Origin: Dioszegia crocea
Taxonomy: Eukaryota; Basidiomycota; Tremellomycetes; Tremellales; Bulleribasidiaceae
Direction: 5' to 3'
Assembly: GCA_001600615.1 (NCBI GenBank)
Contig: BCKK01000006.1
Span: 1,116,001-1,180,000, forward strand
DNA length: 64,000 bases
Both the position numbers and the translations under genes were made by a program. This document shows, one piece after another, positions 20,863 to 31,637 of the stretch (positions are counted from its first letter, which is position 1; every line of letters starts with the position of its first letter). Below the pieces are notes generated by a model. It ran no database searches. It saw only the letters and a list, made by a program, of their open reading frames with translations, and was not told where the DNA came from.

Positions 20863-21514
20863 ATGTCCCCTAGACCCTTTTGAGATCGGACGTGGTGTAT
20901 AGGCGTTGGCAATCAGGAGTAGGCAGGATGAGAATGCTCGGGAGACAGGGCATGGAGATCAGCAGGGGGAGATGGTGTATGTTTAAGATGGCAGTCGGGC
21001 GGGAATATGTGAGGAGCGGGGATGAGGAGTGAGGATGAGGAGCAGTTGTTCTTATCGTTTTGATCCTAGGGTTTCGCATGAGCCTCCTATGGATTTGTAT
21101 CACCTTCCCACTATCACGTTTCCAACCCCATTTCGCTCGTCCTCACGTGCTGTGACTGAGAACGCTGCGCAGATCCGCAAGGCAAGTCAGACGGACTATG
21201 AACATGCGATGTACATTATCAGACTACATGATGATCTACCGAGAAGTGTTGGTAATGTTGGAAAAGGCTAGCCCGGCCATGTCGGACGAGGTCCTCGCTC
21301 TCTTTCCTAGTCCTCCCTCTCATCTTCAACTCCCCGTACCGTGACACGCATCTGCACAACATCCACCTTGACATCTTCCCCCCTTGGCGCCCGCTCATCA
21401 CTCTCAGACCTCCCACTTTGGATTCCCCGACCCCACACCTTGCCCCAGACAACCTCACGCCAACCATACACCACCCACCCTCGTCCATGTTCCCCTCGCC
21501 AACACTCTACGAGT
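20863..21514. other. Intergenic between convergent SDH4 and RAD52
   Basis: This is the 3' flank of both genes. Low-complexity purine/pyrimidine tracts create long frames on both strands (for example 21307-21612 minus), but no motif supports them. Confidence 0.5.
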
Positions 21515-23936
21515 CTACATCGCCCTCTGCCTCTTGGCTCGATCATCCCAATCCGGATCCGGAAGCTCAATCTCTCCCAAAGCCCTTCTGGGTCCGTTGC
21601 GCTGCACTGCACCCTGAGGCTGGTATATATTCTGCTTAGACGGCGATACGTTCCTGCATCAAATCAGCACAACCCCATTCAGTCCTAGGTTGAGACATAC
21701 CGATCCTCCTGACCACCTCCCCCTCCTGGCCCACTCGCACCACCACCCGAAATCACCCTCTTCATCCCCCTCGCACTTGAAAACCCTCCATAAGTCATCA
21801 TCCCCCCACCGGGACTTTCATCCGTCCCTATGCCCGATTCCAATTCCAACCTCGCAGCATTTAGGCGAAAGTTTCTCGCTGAGGCTGCTCTGGCCGCTAC
21901 GGCATCAACGCCTCCGTCTGGGATACGGGGAGATTCCGATCGGATGGGACCGGTCTGGACTTGGACGCGGGGGTGATGTGGCGTTGAATAAGATTGGGCA
22001 GCAGAGTTTTTTGGTTGTTGTGGCTGATGAATTGATGTGGAAGTGTTGGAAACGGTAGTAGGGGCTGGATCTAAATCGCGCGATGCAGCTGCGATAGCTG
22101 CAGCACGAGCAGATGATCCCGCGTTGTTCGAAGCGGGTCGTTCCTTTTCGTCAGCTTACCTCTTGTCGATCGATCAAGTGAACGGGTCAGCTTACGGGTG
22201 GAACAGCTCCAGCAGGCCTAGATCGCACAGGTCCAGACTCAACAGTCGTACTGCTCGTCCCTGAGCTCCGCGCGGGCGCTTCATCCGGAATAGCAGGCGG
22301 CTGCATTTCAGTCTGGCGTGATGGACCCGATGTCGCCGATTGACCGTGGGTCTGGAAAGCCGGACCAGACGTGCTACTTCGAATAGGACCGCTGGTACCC
22401 AAGGAGGGTCCGGAGGTGCTTGATCTGCTCGGTCCGCTGTTGGTCGTCGATACGTCAGGTCGATGCCGGTGGGTGTAGGGCGCAGCAGGCGGAGCTGCCG
22501 ATTGCTGTTGCTGAGCGGGCCGGGAAGGGCCTGAGTTTGTTTGTTTATCCCTAGATCGTCAGCTTGGTGTCGATATATCAAGTGGCACAGAGCTTACTGA
22601 GCTGGAGCGTCCATTATCCTTGATATCTCCCCATCTGCATCCATGTCAAAGAAGCTATCATCCAGGAATTCCGCGTCGAAATTTTCGTCCATCGTAATAT
22701 TGACAGATTGGTCAGGGACGACACTATCATTCAGAGATCGAAGTGGAGTTCCAGCTCTGGGCATATCCCGCTGAGCAGCTTGTTGAGGGGGTGGATTCGA
22801 TATCGGCGCAGGGGCAGGTGCAGGTGCAGGTGCAGATTGTTGATACTGCTGCGGTTGATGTTGGGGAGCAACTTGGGGCGGTTTTATCCCTCCTGCAGGC
22901 GTGAATTCTGGTCGACGTTCCAATTCGTCCGGATTCCATTTAGGCTGAAGTGGTCAGCTAGGTCTGCACGGGCTGTCAGGGGGCAATGAGCTTACTGCTG
23001 GGACCTTCATCTTGGAGACGTTTGCAGTGAAGCTCTTGTCGTATAGGCAATTTCCGAGGACGTTGCCGAAGTTTCTTAGGGCTCGTTTGGTTGCGTCTGT
23101 GACTGCCTCTTTTTTGGCCTGGATGTGTCAGCTTGGCTTTGTGCATAGACAGTAAACTACCGGGAAGCTTACCTTGTCTAGTGCCGAAGCCTTCCCTCGG
23201 ACATTCTCCGCTTGACCCGATCCGATATCCTCATGATACGCACCATCGCGTAGCGTGATTCGGACTTGGGCCGAAACGCTAATCGAGCATCGACCCTGTT
23301 CGTTCACGTCGATCTGAAGGTTAGCTATAGTAAAGATAGACCAGCTTGACGACTTACGAAGTCTGTCACCAGGGATACTATAGAAGATGACCAGCCGCTG
23401 AAGCCAAATACCTCGTTCGCAAGGTTTATCACTGGTTGAGTCAGCTTTGGCCGATCAGACACGCTACTACCATAGCTTACCCTTCCAGCCTTCAATATAG
23501 CTAATCACCATCAGCTCAGTTCTAAACGCTTTGGCCCATCTTAGACTCACCTCAACTTGGGCCCCCCTCCAGGTCCAGGTCTCTGCGTAACATACTCCGG
23601 CCCCAATTTCCTCGCCAGCCTAACTTGCATCTGCGCAATCCTTTCCTCACTCCAGGGCGTAAGCGTCTGTTGAGGCGCCCTCAAATGCGGTGGCATAGCC
23701 ATCCACCATGGCATTCCATGATTGGCCCAATTCCCATCCCCTTCTCCTTGCTGCTGCTGCTGCACTTGCTGGCCGTGCGCAGCATTCGCACCGTGATAGG
23801 TGCTCGGTCCCGCCGGAGAGTTATGTTGTTGCGCCTGCATACTGGCGTGTGAAGCTGCGGATCGCTGTACGTTCTGAGGTGGGTGGAGAGACTTTCGATC
23901 TTCGTATGTCTCGACTAGGTGATTCGCTAGGGACAT
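21515..23936 (-). CDS. RAD52: Recombination mediator RAD52
   Basis: Nine exons, complement(21515..21653, 21701..22143, 22196..22550, 22598..22944, 22996..23118, 23173..23313, 23358..23431, 23481..23500, 23551..23936), give 675 aa. Rad52 anneals single strands and loads Rad51 on RPA-coated DNA in the nucleus. The ring-forming annealing domain starts near residue 100 ([18 protein letters not shown]). It continues [20 protein letters not shown], assembled over a 20-nt microexon, then a DNA-binding stretch ([17 protein letters not shown]) and [19 protein letters not shown]. The C-terminal two thirds is Gln/Pro/Ser-rich and low in complexity, with an acidic patch ([16 protein letters not shown]) of the kind that can bind RPA or Rad51 (inference). 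The end reads [16 protein letters not shown]. The N-terminal about 95 residues are also Gln-rich. Start at 23936 is divergent from POL31. Confidence 0.95.
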
Positions 23937-24271
23937 GATCGGTCCTTTACACCGTCATCGGGTGGCGTGTTTGCCTGACGACGGAAATTGATGGGGGAAA
24001 TTCGAGCCTGTGATGTGTAGCCTGACTGTATAGTCACCTGTGCTGGAGGATAAGGCTAGTGGAGAGGTATAGAGGGTATGTATAAGTAGGGATAGAGGAA
24101 AGAAGGGATGTATAGATGATGGTGTTTCCGTCGGCAAAGAAAGTCAGGCGGGCGTGTTTGTCCCATGTATTACGTCAGCAAACATCCTCCTCACCCGTGC
24201 GTAATTTCAAAAGGTCGCGTCGGCACAAGGGGCCAGGGGTCTATTGCTCACACTCTATAGCTCAAATCACC
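23937..24271. promoter_or_regulatory. Divergent promoter RAD52 / POL31
   Basis: A 335-bp region separates the start codons of a recombination gene and a replicative polymerase subunit gene. A CRE-like ATTACGTCAGC occurs near 24169-24179. I saw no perfect MluI cell-cycle box (ACGCGT). Confidence 0.5.
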
Positions 24272-26182
24272 ATGGTATACCTCCCAGAACCACTCCCCGA
24301 GCCTTCGACATCAGTCATAAAGCGCCCAGTCACGACTTACTCGTCCCTACCCGAACTTTCCGCACCATTCTACATCGACCCGGCCCAACGAAGCTATAAG
24401 CATCAGTATGCGAATATATACTTCGTGCGGCTCGTGGAGCTACGTCCTATTGTTGAAGAAAGAGCTGGAGAGCGCTGGGCACATATAAGAGGTCAGCTAG
24501 TTGGAGCTACTTAGGGTTCTGGAACGTAAGCTGACGCAGCAGGTAAACCACCACTACTACCCCGAATCCTCAATCTCCAAAGAGGCCAATTGTGTTATAT
24601 CGTCGGAACGACTTATCTCGACATGCCACTAAAGCCGAACGTACTGGAGGACATGGGGAGAGATGTAGGCCTAATCTTGTTGCTACTTCGAGAAGTTTCC
24701 TGACCATCAGCACTGGATAGCTGTTCCTGCTGCTCGACCAAAATTCTACTCTGCCCAAGATGCAGTTCATGTCGAGGATGAGTCTGGGCGTGTGAGGCTT
24801 GTCGGCGACAAGATAAAGAGAGAGAGGGACAGAGAAGGCGGAGGGCTGGTCACTGGTGCGTAGGTGGTCGACAAAGTGTAAAGATTCGGCTGATGCGATA
24901 GGCGTGATTATGGCCGTGCTAGGGATGGAGACTTCATCGGGGGATTTCGAAGTGGTTGATCTATGCTTTGCTGGCCTGCCGGAAGTGTACAGACCACTGA
25001 GCGAGGCGCCTACCATCAACGGTAAGGGCAAAGCGAAGGCGAAGGCTGAGGTGATGGAGGTTGACGGTATGCCCCTTTCGTCTAGTCTTATTGGGTTTCG
25101 CTGATCACTTAGGGGCGTCAGCATCCGTTGCTAATGGCTCAAGCGAGAAGACATGGGTGGCTGTGGTGTCTGGTCTATCTGTGGGTGCGCAGGAAGCACT
25201 GGCGGATATAAAAGTTCAGATGCTGGTAGATTGGCTACGGGGCGAAAGTGCGGGACCCAGTGTAAGTCCTGCACCATACACAGCACACCGACTGATGGTT
25301 TAGGATCTGATAGATGGATCTCGAATATCTCGACTTATTCTAGCTGGGAATTCACTCTCAACTCCAGTGAAGGGTGAAGACGATAAACAGATTGTAAGCC
25401 AACTTCAAATTTGGCTAATCAGCAGAAACGATTCAATGCTACATCCAAACCAGTCTACTCATCCCACCCTACCCGCACTCTCGCTCTGGTCCTAGCAGAC
25501 CTTCTATCCTCTTCATTACCCATCAATGTTATCCCGGGTCCGGCTGATCCGGCGGGGGTGACTCTGCCCCAACAACCTTTACCGAAAGTGATGATAGGCG
25601 GGAAGCGGGAAGGGTTGGAATGTGGGACCAATCCATGTTGGAGTGAGATCGGAGGAAGGAGGTAAGTCTCTCCCTAGGCTGGGATTTGGAGTCGTGATGG
25701 ATCTGACGGTATAGCTTTTTGACGACGGGTGGTCAAACTGTGGACGATATTTTCAAATACCTCCCTTCGACTTCTAGGCTAGGTATGGCGAGACGGACAT
25801 TAGAATGGAGACATATAGCCCCTACTGCGCCAGATACACTATGTGGGTCTTTCTCATTGCGGCATCAGGGCTAGTCTGACCAAGATAGGGATGTATCCAT
25901 TCCCCGATAAAGACCCATTCATCATTCAACATCGACCCGATGTGTACATATTAGGCAATCAACCAGAATATGAGACTGCCTTAACAGGAGGTAAGCCCCT
26001 GGTGCGGGTGTCGAAGCTGACATCCAGACGCAGATAGTCCAACTCGTATCATCTTGGTTCCGTCCTTTGCGAGAACGGGAGTGGTGGTTCTTGTCTGTTT
26101 GGAAACGCTAGAGGTGAAGACTGTGGGTTTTGAAGCGCCGGGATGGAAGGGCGATGTTAAGGTGGAAGATGGAGGGGAATGA
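24272..26182 (+). CDS. POL31: DNA polymerase delta small subunit (B subunit, p50)
   Basis: Ten exons, join(24272..24491, 24543..24664, 24711..24855, 24902..25066, 25113..25261, 25304..25393, 25423..25661, 25715..25842, 25889..25990, 26034..26182), give 502 aa. The protein holds the catalytic subunit and Pol32 together in the lagging-strand replicase. The N-terminal OB fold region reads YANIYFVRLVELRPIVEERA and IEDESGRV-like HVEDESGRVRLVGD. The inactivated calcineurin-type phosphoesterase domain follows: VVSGLSVGAQ, SRLILAGNSLS, the INVIPGPADPAGVTLPQQPLP segment (PGPxDP is diagnostic of B subunits), LTTGGQTVDDI and the C-terminal RPDVYILGNQP. The length fits Pol31/Cdc1 (460-500 aa). The acceptor of exon 7 may be three bases later (25425). 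It starts 335 bp from RAD52 on the opposite strand. Confidence 0.96.
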
Positions 26183-26466
26183 GGGGGTTATGAATGGGGT
26201 GATTCATGTGCGACAGCCAGTTGACCCCTTGGCTGCAGCGTAAACAACCCTCGGGTCTGTCTGTTCGCTAATTGCGCTGTCTACTGAAAATAAAGACTAC
26301 TCATTACATTGCATCTATAGACAACATCAAAGTCGAATCACCTCCGACTCGCCCTCGCTTGGTTGACTGACCCTCCAGCCTGCCTCTTCACCGCCCGCAT
26401 CATCATCTTTCTCGCACTCTCTGCAGAATTGATACTACTGATGCACGCGGATCCTCTTCGCGTCAA

Positions 26467-27969
26467 CTACCAGTACTCGGACTCCCGCTGTCTATTCCGC
26501 AACCAATACGACCCAAGCGCCACTGCCGCTGCGCTCAAACCCAACGACGCAACGCCTGTAACCCACATCGCGGTGGCATCGACGCACTGTGTGGCTTCTG
26601 GTCGAACAGGGATAGTCGCCTTGCTCTCGTCTTGGGTCATGTTGGCCACGCGTACGTCGCCAGTATCGGTCGGATCAGATGGCGTCGCCGAGCTTTTCTG
26701 CAGCAATTCTGACGCCTTCCGAGCCCGCTTTGCTGCCTTTTTGTTCTGTGGCTTGGTGGACTGCGTTTGGAGAGAGGCTGGGGGGTTCGAGCTCTTGTTA
26801 CTCCAGCCGCTGATGCCGGTATCGGCGAACCCAGACGGCAGGACCGACGTCTGCTGATCGAAACGATGGGATATATTCTGACTCTGAGGCTGCTTTGCAG
26901 CTCGCGATCGTTTGCGCTTCGTTCGAGTGTTTTGATTGGTAGACTCCTGCCGAATTGGCATTTGGACTACCGATCGCGAGCTCTTGTCTTGCGTGAGATG
27001 GTCTTCGCTGACATGAGACGACGCAGAGGGACTGCGAAACGTACACCAACTGCGATTCCTTGATTCGTTCCTGGGTTTCTTTGCTGGTATTCGAGTACGA
27101 CTACGCCCTCGAATTGTAGCTGCCTTTGTCGACTGTGCTGGCGAACTCGTGCTCTTGTCTTGAGTATCGGGGTCTTGGGTTGTGTGAGACGTCATGGAAG
27201 GATTCCGTGATGTCCCACTGCGATTCCTTGAGGCGTTCCTGGATGTCTTTGCTGATGTTCGACTTGAGCTGCGCCCTCGAGTGATAGTTTCCCTCACCGA
27301 CCGTGCGCCACTGATGAATCCTTGCGAGCTCTGATCTTGTGTTTGGGTTTGAGTTTGGGGTGCCTTGGGAGGACTCAGTGAGCGCGTTCGTACGCCCGCC
27401 CTTTCAAGTCTGGACGCTTCGGTACCTATCCGGTCTGCACGGGCCTCCTCGTAGTACTTTGTTTCTCTCGTCGTTTCAAATGCCTTCTGGATGGCCTTCG
27501 ATATATGGTCTGTCCTCCAGAATAAATCCTCGTCCTTGTCCTTCTTACGATACAGGCTTGCAATCTCACCGTACGCACGACTCGATTTGCTGATTTCCGT
27601 CTCGATCTCGCTGAGTATTTTGCTCTCCTCGCTCTGTGGGGCCGTGTCGTTTCCGAAGGTGCGGGTAGCAGCTGCAGACGATTTTGACAGCCATGCAGTA
27701 CTCTTAAGATGTTTCTGTGACTCGAATCCTGCTTGGCCTTCCGTTTTGTACAAGGCGTTCAATCGAAGCTTGATGGCATCAAGCTTGCTTCGGCATTCTT
27801 TCAGCGAGAGGATGGAGGTCGACGGGAGAGCGGATGGGCTAGTTAGTACCTCCGTATCATCGAGCGAGTTCTGAATACAATCGAGAATGCTGGCAGCTGT
27901 GAAACGGGTGTTCTTGCGATGTTCCCCGAGAACGACGTCGGTCATAGTGCGACGAGAGAAGCGATTCAT
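26467..27969 (-). CDS. Unknown Ser/Arg-rich protein with tandem repeat and C-terminal membrane anchor, 500 aa
   Basis: An uninterrupted 500-codon frame; I do not recognise the family. Residues 20-185 look like a helical domain (FTAASILDCIQNSLDDTEVL; later SEESKILSEIETE, then a charged helix). Residues 190-345 are Ser/Arg/Thr-rich and hold two tandem copies of a roughly 55-residue unit (about 231-286 and 287-339), each starting RGRS and containing NRS and TQDKS. The DNA copies (around 27049-27115 and 27219-27287 and flanks) are still visibly similar, so the duplication is recent. Basic stretches such as TKRKRSRAAK suggest a nuclear signal. Residues 467-489 (MWVTGVASLGLSAAAVALGSY) form one hydrophobic helix followed by RNRQRESEYW, like a tail anchor. 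The helical domain resembles that of the neighbour at 28655-29311. No intron is evident. Confidence 0.65.
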   Translation of the reverse strand: MNRFSRRTMTDVVLGEHRKNTRFTAASILDCIQNSLDDTEVLTSPSALPSTSILSLKECRSKLDAIKLRLNALYKTEGQAGFESQKHLKSTAWLSKSSAAATRTFGNDTAPQSEESKILSEIETEISKSSRAYGEIASLYRKKDKDEDLFWRTDHISKAIQKAFETTRETKYYEEARADRIGTEASRLERAGVRTRSLSPPKAPQTQTQTQDQSSQGFISGARSVRETITRGRSSSRTSAKTSRNASRNRSGTSRNPSMTSHTTQDPDTQDKSTSSPAQSTKAATIRGRSRTRIPAKKPRNESRNRSWCTFRSPSASSHVSEDHLTQDKSSRSVVQMPIRQESTNQNTRTKRKRSRAAKQPQSQNISHRFDQQTSVLPSGFADTGISGWSNKSSNPPASLQTQSTKPQNKKAAKRARKASELLQKSSATPSDPTDTGDVRVANMTQDESKATIPVRPEATQCVDATAMWVTGVASLGLSAAAVALGSYWLRNRQRESEYW

Positions 27970-28654
27970 GGTGTAAGTGCGATATGTGTGATGGTGGACT
28001 TTGGGGCGTTGAAGAGGTATAGGGCGAGAGGATCAGGGATACAGATCGACAATTGATGGCTCTTAAAGAATGAGGGGACTGTGTGGGTGGCGCGTCTGTC
28101 AGTACTCAGTGATTTCGGATCTGTGAAAGAGGTATGTTTGATTGGGACCTGAGATTGGTTTGACGTTGGAGCAATGTGAGTGTTGAAGTAGTGACGGTCA
28201 AGTATGAAGTGGACGGTGATGGACAGTCCTCATTGGTGCGTCCCTGCCACAGATTTGCCCTGCACCGCTGAGACGCGTTTGATTTCACATCCTTTGTCGA
28301 ACCTCGACTAAGGAGAGCAGGGATGGAGTGTACTAAGGCCCTCAGACATACCAGAGACGGCACGGGGTAAGTATGGACTTGAAATGTGTAAGATCCGCAG
28401 CGTGCAAGTCCTTATCCTGGACTCTGGCTTCACAATGAAGCGGCTGAATGAGAAAAGAATGGCTCCCGAGCTGACTGCCACCCCGGCTCAGGAGGTTGTT
28501 AGCTTATCAATGGCCAGGTATCCGTTTGTAACTTTGTCTGATACTCAGATCACATCACTAGATCCATCCTCGCATCAGCTATTTTTACACTCGATCTACT
28601 GTGCCAGGCGCAACGGAAGTCTGCTGCGGCGCACCGCCGCTACCGTATCTGCAC
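27970..28654. other. Intergenic between the two unknown paralog-like genes
   Basis: No convincing coding frame. Frames such as 28106-28363 (minus) and 28384-28686 (plus) lack motifs. It presumably contains the promoter of the left gene. Confidence 0.5.
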
Positions 28655-29311
28655 TCAACACAGCCCTGCATGTTGCGCCGGCCTGAGAACAAGCGGTCTG
28701 CTGACCTTCTTCCCTCCTCGAGTCAGCTTCGTTGCCCTCGCAGCTTCTGACCTCCCTTCTTGTCTCTTCCGCCTGACCGTAAGCTTGAGTTTCTTTCTCG
28801 CCGTCTCTTTCTCCGTTATGGCCGCCAAATGCATATTCCTGTCCTCATCCTCGATTTGGGTTGTGATCCACTCCGTCCTCATTGAGTGGCTGATGTCCCG
28901 GCAAGAGGGAGCGATGGCCCGACGTTGGAAATTGATCAGCCGTGTCAGGCCGTATAGGTGCGCTTCGATCCTTCCCAGGACACGGTCCTCCTCGGACCCA
29001 TGATCCGCCTCGTATACAGTCATGTACTGAAGAAGGCCCTCCTCATTATCACTCAGCTCGCCCGCTCCTCCTTTGCTCCTGTCCAGCACCTTAAATGTCT
29101 CCAAGATCTGAGACAAGTCCGCATTCACCTCATTCTCCGTCATCCTTCCGTCTGATGTGGATGGCCTCTCTGACTCTGAGCGAGCGAACCCCGACCACTC
29201 CGGCAATCTTCGAACATATTCGGTGTTTTCGAAGGTAGCCTTGATGGTCGAAATGATCTCTCGGGTGGTAAACGCATCGTTGGATAGGTGACTAGACCTG
29301 TATCGGCTCAT
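28655..29311 (-). CDS. Unknown protein, 218 aa, diverged relative of the neighbouring gene
   Basis: A single open frame; I chose the ATG at 29311 (MSRYRSSHLSNDAF) because it lines up with the N-terminus of the neighbour. An in-frame ATG at 29482 would add 57 residues. The two proteins match loosely: MSRYRSS...AFTTREIISTIKATFENTEYV here against MNRFSRR...RFTAASILDCIQNSLDDTEVL there, and GSEEDRVLGRIEAHLY against QSEESKILSEIETEIS. This one lacks the Ser/Arg repeats and the membrane anchor. It ends in a Lys/Arg-rich region (KKLKLTVRRKRQEGR) that could be a nuclear or nucleic-acid-binding segment. I know no function. Both genes are intronless in an intron-rich genome, which is unusual. Confidence 0.6.
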   Translation of the reverse strand: MSRYRSSHLSNDAFTTREIISTIKATFENTEYVRRLPEWSGFARSESERPSTSDGRMTENEVNADLSQILETFKVLDRSKGGAGELSDNEEGLLQYMTVYEADHGSEEDRVLGRIEAHLYGLTRLINFQRRAIAPSCRDISHSMRTEWITTQIEDEDRNMHLAAITEKETARKKLKLTVRRKRQEGRSEAARATKLTRGGKKVSRPLVLRPAQHAGLC

Positions 29312-29927
29312 CTTTCGGTGATTGGCAGGGAAAGATACGAAGATGTTGGAGCGTTTGCGTGGGGGTGCAACGTGCCGGATGCTGGATTGTGAGAGGTAAT
29401 GCACGTAGTCAAAGGGCGATGCGAGCTCACACTGCTGTAGTGCTGTCAAGGTCACTAGTACTAGGACTGGTCGGGTACTCACTGATCCTTTCTAAAGCGC
29501 AGAACAAAGCAAGTGCCACACGTGCGCATTCAACATTGTGGACAACCTGACAACGACATCCCAGAATCGAGCACAGTCTGCGGGCTGTGTAATGAAGGGA
29601 GGAGGAATTTGGGCGTACGTCGCCTGCGACATCTCCCGCATCAAGCCTCTGGATTCTGTGCTATCCGAAGAGGGCTCTTAACCAAGCCGACAAGACTGGA
29701 ATGTGACACATTCCTCGTTTCAGATGTGAACCTGAAACATGGGCATTTCTGCCCCATTGACTGACACGTGTTCGAAAAGTATAACGGCATCGCAGAGTGG
29801 TGTCCGCACAGTAACACCGCTGATATCCTCTTTCCGTTTATCTTCCCCCATGATGCCCTAGCCTTCTCCCTTCCTGACCCTCCAATGAGCGAGCATGAGC
29901 CCATCAGCGTACCGTTCATGAGACAAC
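29312..29927. other. Intergenic between unknown gene and arrestin-like gene
   Basis: No supported gene. The minus-strand extension of the left gene to 29482 is possible. A frame at 29768-30049 (plus) overlaps the arrestin exon in another phase and is rejected because it does not splice to it. Confidence 0.45.
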
Positions 29928-31566
29928 ATGTCGCCATTCCTGCACCAATCTTCTTGCGAACGGCTTGTCATCCCATCAGCAATAAAAGGGCTGTTGGGTC
30001 CATCTCCCTCCATTTCGACCAAGGGTACGTCCCATCTATATCGAGCTGATCCAGTTCTACCATCTTCCTACAGACACCAGAAAATTATGGTGATGGCGCG
30101 CTGGAAGGTAGCGACGTACTAGTCACTGGCGAATTGGAAATCCAGATGAATGAGGCGCGACGCGTGCAAGCTATCAGTGTAGGGGTGCAGTCGGTCTGTC
30201 GCCTGTATATGGGATCAGGACGGTTCTACGAGGAGGACGGGTTGTTTGAGCGCGGAGTGGAGATTGTTGGCCAGGATGAATATGGACAGGCGGTCTGGCT
30301 GGAGGAAGGAACCACCAGGTATGTCTGATATTTGCTCATGCTAATTCAGATTCTCTTTCAATTTACTTCTCCCTTCCACTTTGGCCGCGTCCGACAAACA
30401 TCTGCTCGCTCGTCTATCCTACATCATCACTGCTCGGGTCGAAGGGATCGATCCTCGTCCAAGTCTGCTATCTCTATGGAGGTCCGAATTGGGGTCCACC
30501 CCGACCATAGGCGTCGATATACCTTTCAAAGAGGACTTTCAGAACGTCATTAAACGATCCAATGAGGCGGAGCGTGAGCTCGGGCGACGGTCGCATCTGA
30601 GTGGTAGCGGTCTGCCGACTGAAGCTCAACGGACAGCTTCTGGACTGTCCATGGCGCATACCTCCGAAGTGAATCCCAGACTGGACGGCCTATTCCAGCG
30701 TCAGGTTGCGCAGAATGGGACTGGCCCAGCTCCAGAATGGCTGGAAGGGGACATGGTTTTCAGTCAGGGTATCAAAGTCGAATCACTTGGAGCAAATACG
30801 CTACTCGATCAGTTCTGGCAAGGGTACGACGAGGGTATAGGCATTCATACCGTGTCTCTGAAATTTGATAGTGTGAGTACATGACCGACATTGCTTACTC
30901 AGTTTGGTGTAGGTGGTGCCGTCAAAGTCCAACTCGAATGCCCGTCCCCTTCCCCTCGAACCGTAATCGTATCAGTAGACGCCGAAATCGTACAGCAACC
31001 TCACATCTTTTCTCCTCGCCGGCCAAAGGACGCGCCTACAGCGATGAGTCCTACTTTCCATGGGCTATTCAAGGTGGGCCTCACTCCATAGTACCAGCTG
31101 ATAGTCAGGAAGGAGGCAACGCGACCGATTTGTCGGAAAATTCACTTCATTCAGGTGCGGCAAGCTGGTCATGGCACACCACAGCACGGATGCCAGGTCA
31201 CGACAAAATATCGCCAACGACGCCGGATGGTATGGTCACGCCTATTCGAGTACGGCACCATCTTTCGCTGACTATTCTTCACGGCGAGGTGGATGATAGT
31301 GGAGTATGGCAAAAAAGGAGGACGCAGGTGTTGCTGAATCTCAAAGTGCCGAGCTGTATGTCGTCAAATCTGCCTACTTGTGAGTTCTCGGTTATGTCTC
31401 GTTAATCATAGACGATGCAAATGGTGGACTACCGACATCTCGACGTTGTTTCTGCGAGTTTGATAGTATAGAGGCGGAGTCGGAGACGGATACACTAGCA
31501 ACATCACCTTCCCAGTCAAAACGCGTCATACCCGATTGCGTAAAGGACCATGTAAACAAACCCTAG
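29928..31566 (+). CDS. Arrestin-like (ART/ARRDC-type) protein
   Basis: Six exons, join(29928..30024, 30081..30318, 30350..30872, 30903..31073, 31109..31355, 31412..31566), give 476 aa. Fungal arrestin-related proteins act as adaptors that direct Rsp5-type ubiquitin ligases to membrane cargo, or function in signalling. The N-terminal arrestin sheet reads LVTGELEIQMNEARRVQAIS followed by VGVQSVCRLYMGS. Then come a charged loop (YEEDGLFERGVEI), and the pattern GTTRFSFNLLLPSTLAAS plus LARLSYIITARVEG, which corresponds to the FxFxLP and YxVxA strands of arrestin N domains. A C-terminal arrestin-like half is visible (GGAVKVQLECPSPSPRT; later RVRHHLSLTILHGEVDDSG). I saw no PPxY motif, so coupling to a NEDD4-type ligase is not shown. 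The exon 1 frame and the acceptor at 30080 were chosen because they alone join the frames. Confidence 0.7.
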
Positions 31567-31637
31567 CACCGCGTTCATCTCACAGTATCAACTCCTATAT
31601 ACTGTCGTATCTATAGAGCGCAAGTGTAGCCTGTATC

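Noticed and set aside
21307..21612. Minus-strand 101-codon Arg/Gly/Val-rich frame after RAD52
   Set aside because: Overlaps the RAD52 last exon in another phase; RAD52 is well supported.
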